Source: an uncultured Pelagibacteraceae bacterium
Lineage (GTDB): Bacteria > Pseudomonadota > Alphaproteobacteria > Pelagibacterales > Pelagibacteraceae
Reading direction: 5' to 3'
NCBI GenBank assembly: GCA_902586025.1
Contig: CACIFV010000004.1
Location: 16,844 to 80,843 of the forward strand
Length of the DNA: 64,000 nt
The notes below the pieces were generated by a model. It ran no database searches, was not told the origin of the DNA, and worked only from the letters and a program-made list of their open reading frames with translations. Both the position numbers and the translations under genes were made by a program. Below are positions 16,549 through 25,536 of the stretch, one piece after another; position 1 is the stretch's first letter; every line of letters starts with the position of its first letter.

Positions 16549-17454
16549 ATGCTTGAAAATAAAAGTAATATCATAATTGCATCTATTTTGCTTTTTTTAG
16601 CAGCTCTGTTTTGGTCAGGAAATTTTATTGTTGGAAAGATAGCAGGTTTAAATGAAATACCTCCAATATCATTAAATATATTAAGGTGGTCATTAGCGTT
16701 TCTAATTCTATTACCTTTTACTTATAAAGAGATGATTGAAAAAAAGGAATTAATTCTTAAAAATATTTATCTCTTATGTTTTTTAGGAATAACAGCAGTC
16801 AGTATTTTTAATTCAGCACTTTTTTATTCTTTGAAAACTACCCAGGTAATTACAGGTGTACTTATGATCTCAACTGTTCCAGTTATGATAATTTTATTTT
16901 CTATAATTTTAAAAATAGAAAAAACAAATACATTTCAAGTTTTAGGAGTTATATTTTCTTTATTAGGTGTATTATTTATAATTTCAAAAGCAGACTTTGA
17001 AGTCTTTAAAAATTTAGCTTTTGAAAAAGGAGATTTATTTGCATTATTTGCAATGATATCCTGGTCACTTTATTCAGCACTTTTAAAGAAAAAAAATTAT
17101 GGATTATCACCAATAACGTTACTTCAAGTTGTAATTGGTCTTGGAGTAATATTTCTTATTCCAATGTATGCAATAGATTATATTTACATTGGTAATAGAA
17201 TTATAATTAATACAAATTTCATTCTTGTTTTATCATATGTTGTTTTGTTGCCCGGCATAATTTCTTTTTTTTTCTGGATAAAAGGTGTTGCATTAATAGG
17301 TGCTAATAGAGCTGGAATTTATTTACATTTAATGCCAATTCTAGCTGCAATTCTTGCAATGATAATATTTGATGAAGTATTGTTATTTTATCATTATATC
17401 GGTGGAATATTTATTATTTCAGGGATATTACTTTCAAACAAAAAAAATGCTTAA
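16549..17454 (+). CDS. EamA/DMT-family exporter
   Basis: 301 residues with about ten hydrophobic helices in two EamA repeats. The first begins with LFWSGNFIVGKIAGLNEIPP and the second with MISWSLYSALLKKK, both signature positions of the drug/metabolite transporter superfamily. Such proteins usually export amino acids or other small metabolites across the inner membrane. The 3' end overlaps the start of the D-2-hydroxyacid dehydrogenase by 8 bases, so the two are probably co-expressed. Substrate unknown. This is one of four DMT proteins in the window (others at 42509, 57175 and 60762). Confidence 0.85.
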   Translation: MLENKSNIIIASILLFLAALFWSGNFIVGKIAGLNEIPPISLNILRWSLAFLILLPFTYKEMIEKKELILKNIYLLCFLGITAVSIFNSALFYSLKTTQVITGVLMISTVPVMIILFSIILKIEKTNTFQVLGVIFSLLGVLFIISKADFEVFKNLAFEKGDLFALFAMISWSLYSALLKKKNYGLSPITLLQVVIGLGVIFLIPMYAIDYIYIGNRIIINTNFILVLSYVVLLPGIISFFFWIKGVALIGANRAGIYLHLMPILAAILAMIIFDEVLLFYHYIGGIFIISGILLSNKKNA

Positions 17455-18397
17455 AGTAGCTATACTCGACGATTATCAAAACATTGCAAAAGGTTTTATC
17501 GATCTTAAAAAATTATCTTCAAAATATGAATTTCAGGTATTTAACGAGCCATTTGAAAATGAAAATGATGCAATCGAAAATTTAAAAGAATTTGAAGTTC
17601 TATTTATAATGAGAGAGAGAACAAAAATAACAAAAGAACTTATAGAAAGTTTAAAAAAATTAAAATTAGTTGTTACCAGTGGTATGAGAAATAAATCAAT
17701 TAATTTAGATGCAGCTAAAAAAAATAAAATTGTTGTTTGTGGCACTGAAATAAATAGTAATCCAACACCAGAGTTAACATGGGCATTAATTTTAGGACTT
17801 GCTAGAAATTTTAAAACAGAAATAGATAATATGTATCAAGGTTACTGGCAGTCGACAATTGGAGTTGAGCTTAAAGGTAAGATATTAGGTTTACTTGGAT
17901 TAGGGAGAGTTGGATCTCAAGTTGCAAAAATTGGCAAAGCTTTTGGTATGCAAATTATGGCTTGGAGTGAAAATTTAAATCTAGATAAATGCAAAGAGCT
18001 TGACGTTTTACCGTGTAGCAAAGATGATTTAATTCAAAATTCAGACTTTCTGTCAATTCACGTTCAAGGAGGAGATAGATATAGAGATTGTATTACTATT
18101 AAAGAATTCGAGAAAATGAAAAAAACTTCATATTTAGTAAATACTTCAAGAGGTGAAATAGTTAATGAAGATGATTTAATTATAGCATTATCAACAAATA
18201 TAATTGCTGGAGCAGGAATAGATGTTTATGAAAAAGAACCCTTGCCTGAAAGTCATAAGCTTAGATTCGTACAGAATGCTCTTTTGCTTCCTCACATTGG
18301 TTACGTAACTGCTGAAAACTATGTAACTTTCTATAATCAAATGATTGAAAATCTTGAGAGTTTTGCATCAGGCAAACCGAAAAGGGTCATTGAATAA
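17447..18397 (+). CDS. D-2-hydroxyacid dehydrogenase
   Basis: 316 residues from the ATG at 17447, which begins the usual N-terminal strand (MLKVAILDDYQN); an upstream in-frame start would lie deep in the previous gene. The NAD-binding Rossmann fold has GKILGLLGLGRVGSQVAKIGKAFGM. The catalytic Arg (VNTSRGEIV), Glu (GIDVYEKEPLP) and His (LLPHIGYVT) are all present. Members interconvert 2-oxo acids and D-2-hydroxy acids, for example glycerate or phosphoglycerate dehydrogenases. It lacks the C-terminal ACT domain of long SerA. Overlap with the EamA exporter suggests joint handling of one metabolite, but I cannot name it. Confidence 0.88.
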   Translation: MLKVAILDDYQNIAKGFIDLKKLSSKYEFQVFNEPFENENDAIENLKEFEVLFIMRERTKITKELIESLKKLKLVVTSGMRNKSINLDAAKKNKIVVCGTEINSNPTPELTWALILGLARNFKTEIDNMYQGYWQSTIGVELKGKILGLLGLGRVGSQVAKIGKAFGMQIMAWSENLNLDKCKELDVLPCSKDDLIQNSDFLSIHVQGGDRYRDCITIKEFEKMKKTSYLVNTSRGEIVNEDDLIIALSTNIIAGAGIDVYEKEPLPESHKLRFVQNALLLPHIGYVTAENYVTFYNQMIENLESFASGKPKRVIE

Positions 18398-18456
18398 ATT
18401 AAATTAAGACAATTTTTACAGATATAAATTTTAGTTTTTTGTGTATAATTATTTTG

Positions 18457-21111
18457 ATGAGCAAAGAATTTAAAGCTACTCAGAATCAAAAACTAGATAA
18501 TCAAGAATTAAACGATTGGTTAGACTCTCTTGATGCAGTTGTTGAAAATCATGGTAGAGAGGGCGCCAAATTAATTTTAGAAAAACTAGAGAAAAGAGCA
18601 AAAGATTTAAGAGTATTATATTCACCAGTTCCATATTCACCATACAGAAATACGATATCTCAATATGATCAAGGAATTTATCCTGGAGATTTAGCAATTG
18701 AAGAAAAAATAACAGCAATTTTAAGATGGAATGCTTTAACTATGGTTATGAAAGCAAATAAAAATTATGGTGGGCTTGGAGGACATATTGCAAGTTATGC
18801 ATCTTTTGCTGAAGTATTTGAAACGGGATTTAATCATTTTTTTAAAGGTGGTGATGATGCAGATTTAATTTTTTATCAATCACAGTGTACAACAGGAATA
18901 TATGCAAGATCCTTTTTAGAGGGAAGATTAACAAAAAATCATTTGGAACATTATAGACAGGAATTAAATGAACAAGGACTGTCTTCATACTGCCATCCAT
19001 ACTTAATGAGAGATTACTGGACGTTTACTACATCATCTATGGGCATAGGTTTAGTTAATGCAATTTACCAAGCTCGATTCATGAAATATTTAGAAAATAG
19101 AAACTTATTAAAAACAGATAAAAGAGTATGGGGTTTATTTGGAGATGGTGAAATGGATGAACCTGAAAGTTTGGCTGGATTATCTATCGCTTCAAGAGAA
19201 AAATTAGATAATTTAACTTTTATTATAAACTGTAATCTCCAAAGATTAGATGGACCTGTAAGAGGCAATGGACAAATAATTCAAGAACTTGAGACAATTT
19301 TTAAAGCTAATGGATGGAATGTTATAAAAGTCCTTTGGGGGTCTGAATGGGATAAGATTTTTCAACAAGATAAAGATCACTTATTATTAAAACGTTTTGC
19401 TAAAACTGTAGATGGAAAATATCAAACTTTAGGGGCAAGAGATGGTGAGTATAACCTTAAAAACTTTTTTGCAGAAGATCCAGAAGTTTTAAAATTGGTT
19501 TCTTCACTTAGTAAAGATGAAATTGATAAGTTAAAAAGAGGTGGTCATGATTTTAAAAAACTTTATGCTGCCTTTAATGCTGCTGTTAAAACAAAGGGTA
19601 AACCTACTGTTATCTTAGCTAAAACAAAAAAAGGTTATGGAATGGGAAAAGCAGGAGAGTCAAAAATGACTAACCATCAGCAAAAAGAATTAAATCTTGA
19701 TGCATTAAAAGAGTTTAGAGATCGTTTTCAATTAGATATTCCAGATAATAAATTAGAAAATATGGAGTTTTATAAACCAGATGAAAATTCTGAAGAGATA
19801 AAATATTTAAAAAAAAGAAGAGAAGCTTTAGGAGGATCTTTACCAAAAAGAAGCTTTAAAGAAGTTGAATTAATTACTCCAAAAATTGAAAAACATTCAA
19901 ACTTTTTATTCGAAGAAAGTGATAGAGAATATTCAACAACAACAGGACTTGTTAGATCTTTAGGAAATATAATGAGAGATAAAGAGTTTGGAAAAAGAGT
20001 CGTTCCTATTGTAGCTGATGAAGCAAGGACCTTTGGGATGGCTAATTTATTTTCGCAGATTGGAATTTATTCGCCAGATGGTCAGTTATACGAACCTGAG
20101 GATGCGACCTCAATTTTAAAGTATCAAGAGTCTAAATCAGGACAATTATTAGAAGAAGGAATAAATGAAGCTGGAGCAATATCCTCATGGCTAGCAGCGG
20201 CCACTTCTTACAGTAATCATAATTTTCCAATGATGCCTTTTTATATTTTTTATTCTATGTTTGGCTTTCAAAGAATTGGAGATTTGATCTGGGCTGCAGC
20301 TGATCAAATGCCAAGAGGTTTTTTAATTGGTGCTACAGCTGGGCGAACTACTTTGGCTGGAGAGGGATTGCAGCATCAAGATGGACAAAGTCATATAATT
20401 GCATCGACGTTTCCTAACTTAAAATCTTACGATCCTTGTTTTGCAAGCGAGCTAGCAATTATTTTTGATGAAGGAATGAAAAGAATGATGACTGAATGTA
20501 AAGATGAATTTTATTATATTACAGTTAATAATGAAAAGTATTCTCATCCAATAATTGATATAAAGAATAAAAATGGAATAATTAAAGGTGGTTACCTATT
20601 TAAAGATAATTCAAATGATAAAATAAATATAAATTTATTAGGATCTGGGCCAATCTTTAGAGAATGTATCGAAGCTTCTAAAATACTTAAAGATGAATAT
20701 GGAATTGGTTCAAGATTATATAGCATAACAAGTTATTCTGAGTTAGAAAAAGATGCCAAATCTACTCTAAGACAAAACACATTGTCTCCTGCAAATAAAA
20801 AACAAAATTATCTTCAAAATCTTATTTCTAATGAAGATCCTATAATTGCTACCTCAGATTATGTAAGAGCATATTCACAATTAATCTCTAGTTACATAAA
20901 TAATAAGTTTTTAGCAATGGGCACTGATGGGTTTGGAAGAAGTGATACGAGAAAAAATTTGAGAGACTTTTTTGAGGTAGATAGCAAACATATAGTCGTT
21001 AGTTCTCTGTATACACTTTACGAAGATAAGAAAATTCCATTACAAACACTAGAAAAAGCAATTAGTAAATATAATCTCAACAATAATAAAAATAATCCTT
21101 GGGATATATAA
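18457..21111 (+). CDS. aceE: Pyruvate dehydrogenase E1, homodimeric AceE type
   Basis: 884 residues from ATG 18457; an upstream in-frame TTG lacks support. The thiamine-diphosphate motif GDGEMDEPES (229-238) runs to NCNLQRLDGPVRGNG, nearly as in E. coli AceE. Other AceE landmarks are YQSQCTTGIYARSFLEGRL, KTKKGYGMG, VPIVADEARTFGM, TLAGEGLQHQDGQSH and the C-terminal ATDGFGRSDTR. It decarboxylates pyruvate and feeds acetyl groups to a lipoyl E2. No E2 or E3 gene is next to it. Alphaproteobacteria generally use an alpha2-beta2 PDH E1, so this one-chain type is notable. It is followed 15 bases later by an HDAC-like gene. Function as a PDH or a related 2-oxo-acid E1 both fit. Confidence 0.9.
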   Translation: MSKEFKATQNQKLDNQELNDWLDSLDAVVENHGREGAKLILEKLEKRAKDLRVLYSPVPYSPYRNTISQYDQGIYPGDLAIEEKITAILRWNALTMVMKANKNYGGLGGHIASYASFAEVFETGFNHFFKGGDDADLIFYQSQCTTGIYARSFLEGRLTKNHLEHYRQELNEQGLSSYCHPYLMRDYWTFTTSSMGIGLVNAIYQARFMKYLENRNLLKTDKRVWGLFGDGEMDEPESLAGLSIASREKLDNLTFIINCNLQRLDGPVRGNGQIIQELETIFKANGWNVIKVLWGSEWDKIFQQDKDHLLLKRFAKTVDGKYQTLGARDGEYNLKNFFAEDPEVLKLVSSLSKDEIDKLKRGGHDFKKLYAAFNAAVKTKGKPTVILAKTKKGYGMGKAGESKMTNHQQKELNLDALKEFRDRFQLDIPDNKLENMEFYKPDENSEEIKYLKKRREALGGSLPKRSFKEVELITPKIEKHSNFLFEESDREYSTTTGLVRSLGNIMRDKEFGKRVVPIVADEARTFGMANLFSQIGIYSPDGQLYEPEDATSILKYQESKSGQLLEEGINEAGAISSWLAAATSYSNHNFPMMPFYIFYSMFGFQRIGDLIWAAADQMPRGFLIGATAGRTTLAGEGLQHQDGQSHIIASTFPNLKSYDPCFASELAIIFDEGMKRMMTECKDEFYYITVNNEKYSHPIIDIKNKNGIIKGGYLFKDNSNDKININLLGSGPIFRECIEASKILKDEYGIGSRLYSITSYSELEKDAKSTLRQNTLSPANKKQNYLQNLISNEDPIIATSDYVRAYSQLISSYINNKFLAMGTDGFGRSDTRKNLRDFFEVDSKHIVVSSLYTLYEDKKIPLQTLEKAISKYNLNNNKNNPWDI

Positions 21112-21126
21112 CACTTAATAGCATTT

Positions 21127-22020
21127 ATGGAACTACCAGTTGTCAATCATAAAGATTATGAAGCAAAATTAAATGATGACAATAAATTTCCTATAAAAAA
21201 ATTTGGGGAATTGGCTAGAGCACTAATTAAAAATAAAATTGTTAAAAATTTCTATATTCCCGAGCCATGCTCAGTAGAAACTTTAAAAGAGGCACATACA
21301 GAAGACTATATAAATAAAATAAAAAATAAAGCTTTAGATAAAAACGAGATTAGAAAAATTGGTTTTCCTTTAGTTGACAGCGTAGTTAGAAGGTCTTTTA
21401 TTGCAACTGGAGGCACAGTGCTTGCTACAAAACTAGCTTTAAACTACGGCATAGCGTGTAATACTGCAGGAGGTAGTCATCATGCAACATCTAATGAAGG
21501 AGCTGGATTTTGTGTTTTTAATGATGTTGCAGTAGCAGCCAAATATTTAACCTCAAGAGGATTGGCAAATAAAATTTTAATTATTGATTTAGATGTTCAC
21601 CAGGGTAATGGCAATTCTGAAATATTTAAAAATGATAATCAAGTTTTTACATTCAGCATGCATTCGAAAGTTAATTATCCAGCAAAAAAATCACTTAGTG
21701 ATCTTGATATTGAATTAGAGGAAAATTTAGAAGATAGAGAATATATGAATATTTTGAAAAAAAACTTAAAATATTTGAATGAAGTAGAGTTTGATTTTGT
21801 TTTCTATATCGCTGGAGTTGATATTCATTATAATGACAGGTTGGGTAAACTAAATATTTCTGATAATGGTATATTTGAAAGAGATGAATTAGTTATTGAT
21901 AATTTCTTCTCAAATAAAATCCCTATATGTGGAGTATTAGGAGGAGGATACAATGAAGATTTTAACAAACTAGTAGAATTACATTCTAGTTTACATAAAA
22001 CATGTGCTAAATTTTTATAA
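21127..22020 (+). CDS. Histone-deacetylase-superfamily amidohydrolase
   Basis: 297 residues with a complete HDAC-fold active site: the charge-relay pair His118-His119 in GGSHHATSNEG, zinc ligands Asp156 and His158 in DLDVHQGNG, third ligand Asp232 in AGVDIHYND, and the closing GVLGGGYN. Bacterial members remove acetyl groups from polyamines, acetoin-pathway proteins or other acylated amines. It follows aceE by 15 bases and overlaps msrB by one base (TAATG). A link to acetyl-CoA produced by PDH is possible, for example deacylating a metabolite or lysine, but nothing in sequence fixes the substrate. Confidence 0.87.
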   Translation: MELPVVNHKDYEAKLNDDNKFPIKKFGELARALIKNKIVKNFYIPEPCSVETLKEAHTEDYINKIKNKALDKNEIRKIGFPLVDSVVRRSFIATGGTVLATKLALNYGIACNTAGGSHHATSNEGAGFCVFNDVAVAAKYLTSRGLANKILIIDLDVHQGNGNSEIFKNDNQVFTFSMHSKVNYPAKKSLSDLDIELEENLEDREYMNILKKNLKYLNEVEFDFVFYIAGVDIHYNDRLGKLNISDNGIFERDELVIDNFFSNKIPICGVLGGGYNEDFNKLVELHSSLHKTCAKFL

Positions 22021-22388
22021 TGAAAAAAAATTCAAATCTAACTCCAGAACAAGAAAATATTTTATTCAATGAAGCAACTGAACCACCTGGTTCAAGCGAA
22101 TTAAACAATGAAAAAAGAGTGGGGTCATATCACTGCGCTAACTGTGATACTGAATTATTTACATCATCAACAAAATATGAAAGTAGATCTGGGTGGCCAT
22201 CTTTTTACAAATCTCTTCCAGATGTATTTGGAACCAAAACAGACCACCATATTGGATACGCTAGGACAGAGTATCATTGCAAAAATTGTGGAGGACATCA
22301 TGGACATATATTTGATGATGGCCCAGAACCTACTGGAAAAAGATTTTGTAACAATGGAATTTGCCTAGTTTTTAAGCCCAAAAAGTAA
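22020..22388 (+). CDS. msrB: Peptide methionine-(R)-S-oxide reductase MsrB
   Basis: 122 residues, normal for single-domain MsrB. Four zinc cysteines occur as CANC and CKNC. The SRSGWPSFY region is present as YESRSGWPSFYKSL. The catalytic Cys110 is in RFCNNGICLVF, which differs from the usual RYCINSASLRF at several positions after the Cys. It repairs methionine-R-sulfoxide in proteins using thioredoxin. It is the last gene of the aceE-HDAC-msrB run. A partial msrA (S-form repair) lies at the right edge of the window. Confidence 0.92.
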   Translation: MKKNSNLTPEQENILFNEATEPPGSSELNNEKRVGSYHCANCDTELFTSSTKYESRSGWPSFYKSLPDVFGTKTDHHIGYARTEYHCKNCGGHHGHIFDDGPEPTGKRFCNNGICLVFKPKK

Positions 22389-22438
22389 ATAAAAAAACTT
22401 TATATAAATCTAGATCATATATAATATATAAAAAAATT

Positions 22439-23266
22439 ATGAGATATTTAATATTTTTAGCTCTAAGTTATACAATCCTAACTGCTTATGCTTTTTCAAA
22501 CTCAGTATCAGAGTATATTTCAAACTTAATTCCAGGAGAAGGAGATACGGAAGTAAGTATTGATTTTAGAGAAAATTATTCTCCAGATTACAGTATCTTA
22601 TTAGTTAGAGAATTAGATAGAAATGAAAATGGTAATTATTTCACTCAAATGTCATTATTTAATACTGAGAAAAATAATGATGAAAGAATTACTGCAAATT
22701 TTGGTTTAGGAAAAAGATTTCTCAGTGATGACAAATTTACACTTACAGGATTAAATGTATTTTTAGATTATGATAATGAAGGAAATGTTAGATCAAGCTT
22801 TGGTTTGGAAATGAGAAATGCCGTATTAGAATTTGCATTTAATAATTATTTTGGATTAGATGACGCTGACGGAGAGAAAGTTTTAGACGGATATGATTTG
22901 AGATTAGCATCACAAATACCTTATTTACACTGGGCTGATATATTTTTAAACTCATACACATGGGATGGAGTAGAAAGAAATGATATTGAAGGACTAATAA
23001 TTGGTTCTGAAATATCTTTATCATCAACATTGCAGTTAGAACTGGCTTATGATGATAAGGATAGAAAAGGGCTAGATGACGAGTACTATGTAAAATTAAT
23101 GTTTGTTTATCCTCCAAAAGAAGGTCCAACATTAGGAGATGGAATAAGTTCATATATGTGGAGGGAGAATAAAGATATGACTGGAGAACTACTGACAAAG
23201 GTAAAAAGAAATAATAAAATTATGGTTGAGTTTAAAGGTAATGCAACAATATCAAGGACTGACTAA
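22439..23266 (+). CDS. Free-standing inverse-autotransporter-type outer-membrane beta-barrel
   Basis: 275 residues with a signal peptide (about 1-18). The body has the intimin/invasin beta-domain pattern: LFNTEKNNDERITANFGLGKR, then LTGLNVFLDYDNEGNVRSSFGLEMR, LDGYDLRLASQIPYLHWADIF, YTWDG, GSEISLSSTLQLELAYDD, and a closing strand YVKLMFVYPP. In the known family this barrel anchors a long C-terminal Ig-like passenger. Here the protein ends about 45 residues after the last strand, so there is no fused passenger. The next gene starts in its stop codon and encodes a small secreted protein. The family call is from motif recall. Confidence 0.72.
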   Translation: MRYLIFLALSYTILTAYAFSNSVSEYISNLIPGEGDTEVSIDFRENYSPDYSILLVRELDRNENGNYFTQMSLFNTEKNNDERITANFGLGKRFLSDDKFTLTGLNVFLDYDNEGNVRSSFGLEMRNAVLEFAFNNYFGLDDADGEKVLDGYDLRLASQIPYLHWADIFLNSYTWDGVERNDIEGLIIGSEISLSSTLQLELAYDDKDRKGLDDEYYVKLMFVYPPKEGPTLGDGISSYMWRENKDMTGELLTKVKRNNKIMVEFKGNATISRTD

Positions 23267-24132
23267 TGTTAAAACTTTTTAAAACGACTTTATTTATATT
23301 TATGTTTGTTTTATGCAATAAAATTGCAATTGCTGCAACTGGAACAGGAAACACAGATGTATATAAAGTAATAATGAGAAAGGTAGAATTATGTACTGGT
23401 TACACTGTTGTTGATTTTGATGATGTTAATACTGCAGCCGCATGTCATAACGCAGTTGTTATAGGTAGTGGAGATTTAGAAGTTGATATAGCTTCTGTCG
23501 GTGCTGGCTCTGCTGCAGCAACTTACGGAAATCCAGCTTTATTACCACTAGGTGAAACATATACACATATGAGAGTTACAATTGATAGAAAATTTAAAAT
23601 TAAATCTGAAAGTGCACTAGATACAGGAGGATCAGATGATACTGATAATTGTATTACCACTGCAACAGCTGACTCTCAATATCCAACTAATGAAGCAACT
23701 GATAAGTATACACATAAAGTTGCAGTAGCTGAAGGCGGAACAAATGCAGAAATGAACTTATATTTGACTAATGGAAGACAGTCAGACGAAAGTACTGCGA
23801 ATTATACACAATGTTTTAATGCGAATTGTTCACAAAAAAATACAAGTTGGAATTGGAATTATGCTAAAGATGCGTCTGAACTAACATCTGCAATAGCTAT
23901 GCGAACTATGAGATCTTCACTTTCTACTGATGATGTACAATTTATTTACAAATTAGCCAGTCCATACACAGTGGCATTAATTGCACCAACTATTGATATT
24001 TCATTTGGAACAAGAAATGCTCTAGGAGTACAAGAAGTAAGTAATAGCGAAGGAGATGGTACACCATCTGCTAATGATGGGATGTGTTCTTTCTATCCAG
24101 AGGAACCAATCGTAACTATTACGATAAAATAA
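23266..24132 (+). CDS. Secreted protein of unknown function, partner of the barrel gene
   Basis: 288 residues with a signal peptide ending around AIAATG. The mature part is rich in Thr, Ala, Asp and Asn and has about ten cysteines spread along it (for example LCTGY, AACHNA, NCITT, QCFNANCSQ, MCSFYP), so several disulfides are likely. Beta-rich character is suggested by alternating hydrophobic stretches at both ends (the last one IVTITIK). It overlaps the upstream barrel gene by one base (TAATG), so the pair is probably co-translated and may form one cell-surface unit. I do not recognise the family. Confidence 0.65.
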   Translation: MLKLFKTTLFIFMFVLCNKIAIAATGTGNTDVYKVIMRKVELCTGYTVVDFDDVNTAAACHNAVVIGSGDLEVDIASVGAGSAAATYGNPALLPLGETYTHMRVTIDRKFKIKSESALDTGGSDDTDNCITTATADSQYPTNEATDKYTHKVAVAEGGTNAEMNLYLTNGRQSDESTANYTQCFNANCSQKNTSWNWNYAKDASELTSAIAMRTMRSSLSTDDVQFIYKLASPYTVALIAPTIDISFGTRNALGVQEVSNSEGDGTPSANDGMCSFYPEEPIVTITIK

Positions 24133-24135
24133 AAT

Positions 24136-24390
24136 TTATTTTAAGCTAGAAATTAAATTACCTGCTTTTTCAAGTTCTCTTAACTCTTGATATCCTCCTA
24201 CATGATAGTCATCAAAAAATATTTGAGGTATGGTTCTTTTGCCATTTGCTTTTTTTATCATTTCTTCCCTTAAACCTTCTTTCAATGATACATCTATTTC
24301 GGTATAGTTTAAATTATTTCTTGTTAACAAACGTTTTGCAGCATCACAAAAACCACACATTGGTCCAGAATAAACGACAATATTTTTCAT
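24136..24390 (-). CDS. grxC: Glutaredoxin (GrxC type)
   Basis: 84 residues, normal for a small glutaredoxin. The active site is Cys12-Gly-Phe-Cys15 (PMCGFCDAAK), a dithiol form with GF instead of the usual PY. The cis-proline motif RTIPQIFFDDYHVGGYQEL supplies the glutathione-binding TIPQIF and GG residues. It reduces disulfides with glutathione in the cytoplasm. The gene is convergent with the secreted-protein gene, with only 3 bases between stops, in an AT-only palindromic stretch that could weakly terminate both. It is probably a single-gene unit. Confidence 0.92.
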   Translation of the reverse strand: MKNIVVYSGPMCGFCDAAKRLLTRNNLNYTEIDVSLKEGLREEMIKKANGKRTIPQIFFDDYHVGGYQELRELEKAGNLISSLK

Positions 24391-24421
24391 TACTTATATA
24401 TAATCTTTGTTTCCTAAAATA

Positions 24422-24721
24422 CTAGAGTAAGTAATCGTTTTTATTTATCTTTGATTTGATTAATTTTCTAGAATATTCAAATTTTTTTCTATGCTTTATA
24501 CTTTGTGAACTTGCTCTTTTTCTCCACAATCTAAAAGAAGAAGGTTTTAAAGATCTTCTCATAATCTTAATAACTTCACTTTCAGTCTTACCGGTTTTTT
24601 TTTCGATTTCTTCAAAAGTAATTCGATCTGCCCAAGCAGCCCATATAACCCAATCTGGACTCTCCAAAGGAGGTTCTGGATTCTTAACTCTAGTTGTGGG
24701 TCTGTGACTTTTTTTCATCAA
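24422..24721 (-). CDS. DUF2805 / TIGR03643-family protein
   Basis: 99 residues starting with one of two adjacent ATGs. The core ESPDWVIWAAWADRITFEEIEKKTG continues with EVIKIMRRSLKPSSFRLWRKR, the recognisable DUF2805 pattern. It looks like a small helix-turn-helix-like basic protein, and the Trp-rich WVIWAAWADR helix followed by a basic segment could bind nucleic acid. Family function is unknown to me. It lies 31 bases upstream of the glutaredoxin gene on the same strand, so the two may be co-transcribed. Confidence 0.75.
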   Translation of the reverse strand: MMKKSHRPTTRVKNPEPPLESPDWVIWAAWADRITFEEIEKKTGKTESEVIKIMRRSLKPSSFRLWRKRASSQSIKHRKKFEYSRKLIKSKINKNDYLL

Positions 24722-24785
24722 AATTCAACAAATTGCTAAAATTATTTTAATGCAAATACTTAATGCTATGATATTATCATTTTTA

Positions 24786-24832
24786 GATAGTCCTATCTAG
24801 CCATCTTTAGCTCCCGGTTTTTTAGGACTATC
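24786..24832 (+). promoter_or_regulatory. Hairpin leader overlapping the ribosome-binding site of the LysE gene
   Basis: GATAGTCCTA (24786-24795) pairs perfectly with TAGGACTATC (24823-24832), a 10-bp stem with a 27-base loop holding the only GC-rich run nearby (CTCCCGG). The right arm contains AGGA (24824-24827), the only Shine-Dalgarno-like sequence before the ATG at 24839. If the stem forms in mRNA it would hide this site. It lacks a following U-tract, so it is not a good terminator. A regulated leader is plausible; no known riboswitch class was recognised. Confidence 0.45.
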
Positions 24833-24838
24833 CTTAAA

Positions 24839-25453
24839 ATGCTTCCCTTAGATTTTATCCTTTTTTTACAAATCATAATTTTTATGTTCATAACTCCTGG
24901 AACACCTAGAATTGTAATTATTTCTTATTCTATGAACTATGGTGTTCAAAAATGTGTTTGGACTGCATTAGGAGATGTTACTGCAAATATAATTCAGGCA
25001 ACCTTAGTAATTTTTGTTATCGGATCTTTTTTGTCTGAGAATCCAACATTATTAAATACTTTAAAGTGGTTAGGTATCACTTATTTAACATATCTTGCAT
25101 ATGATATTTATAAATCGAGACCAAAGGATATAAATACAAAAGATATTTCAGATAAAAATTTTTTTTCATTTTATAAAGATGGATTTTTAGTAGCAGGGAC
25201 AAGTCCTAAAGCTTGGATGTTCTTTCCATTTATATTTCCACAATTTATTGATTTTAATTCTAATTACATTTTTCAGTTTATTATTTTAATTACAACTTAT
25301 GTTGTATTGGATTTTTTATCTCTAGTTGGTTATGCAATCTTAGCTAATAAATTAATTGTTTGGATCAAAGCTAACCCTAAAATTATAAATACAATTTCTG
25401 CTTGTGTAATTATTTTGATTGCAATAATTATTGCATTTACTCAACAATACTAG
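24839..25453 (+). CDS. LysE/RhtB-family exporter
   Basis: 204 residues with about six hydrophobic helices. The N-terminal FMFITPGTPRIVIISYSMNYGVQKCVWTALGDV segment carries the family's TPGP-type motif, and LKWLGITYLTYLAYDIYKS and GTSPKAWMFF match conserved LysE positions. Family members export amino acids such as lysine, threonine or homoserine. The gene is monocistronic by spacing. It sits behind the hairpin at 24786-24832, which suggests control at the RNA level. The substrate is not predictable from sequence. Confidence 0.85.
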   Translation: MLPLDFILFLQIIIFMFITPGTPRIVIISYSMNYGVQKCVWTALGDVTANIIQATLVIFVIGSFLSENPTLLNTLKWLGITYLTYLAYDIYKSRPKDINTKDISDKNFFSFYKDGFLVAGTSPKAWMFFPFIFPQFIDFNSNYIFQFIILITTYVVLDFLSLVGYAILANKLIVWIKANPKIINTISACVIILIAIIIAFTQQY

Positions 25454-25536
25454 GTTATATTGCGCTACTACTCACACTTGCAATTAAATAATTTTTGTTA
25501 TTAATTTATACTTTATTAACTAATAAAGGGGAATAA

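Noticed and set aside
22839..23198. 119-codon open frame antisense to the beta-barrel gene
   Set aside because: Contained in a gene with signal peptide and barrel motifs; Leu/His-rich translation without any family feature.
24123..24143. AT-only palindrome between the secreted-protein and glutaredoxin genes as an intrinsic terminator
   Set aside because: The stem has no G-C pairs, so it would be too weak to claim; it is mentioned only as a possibility.
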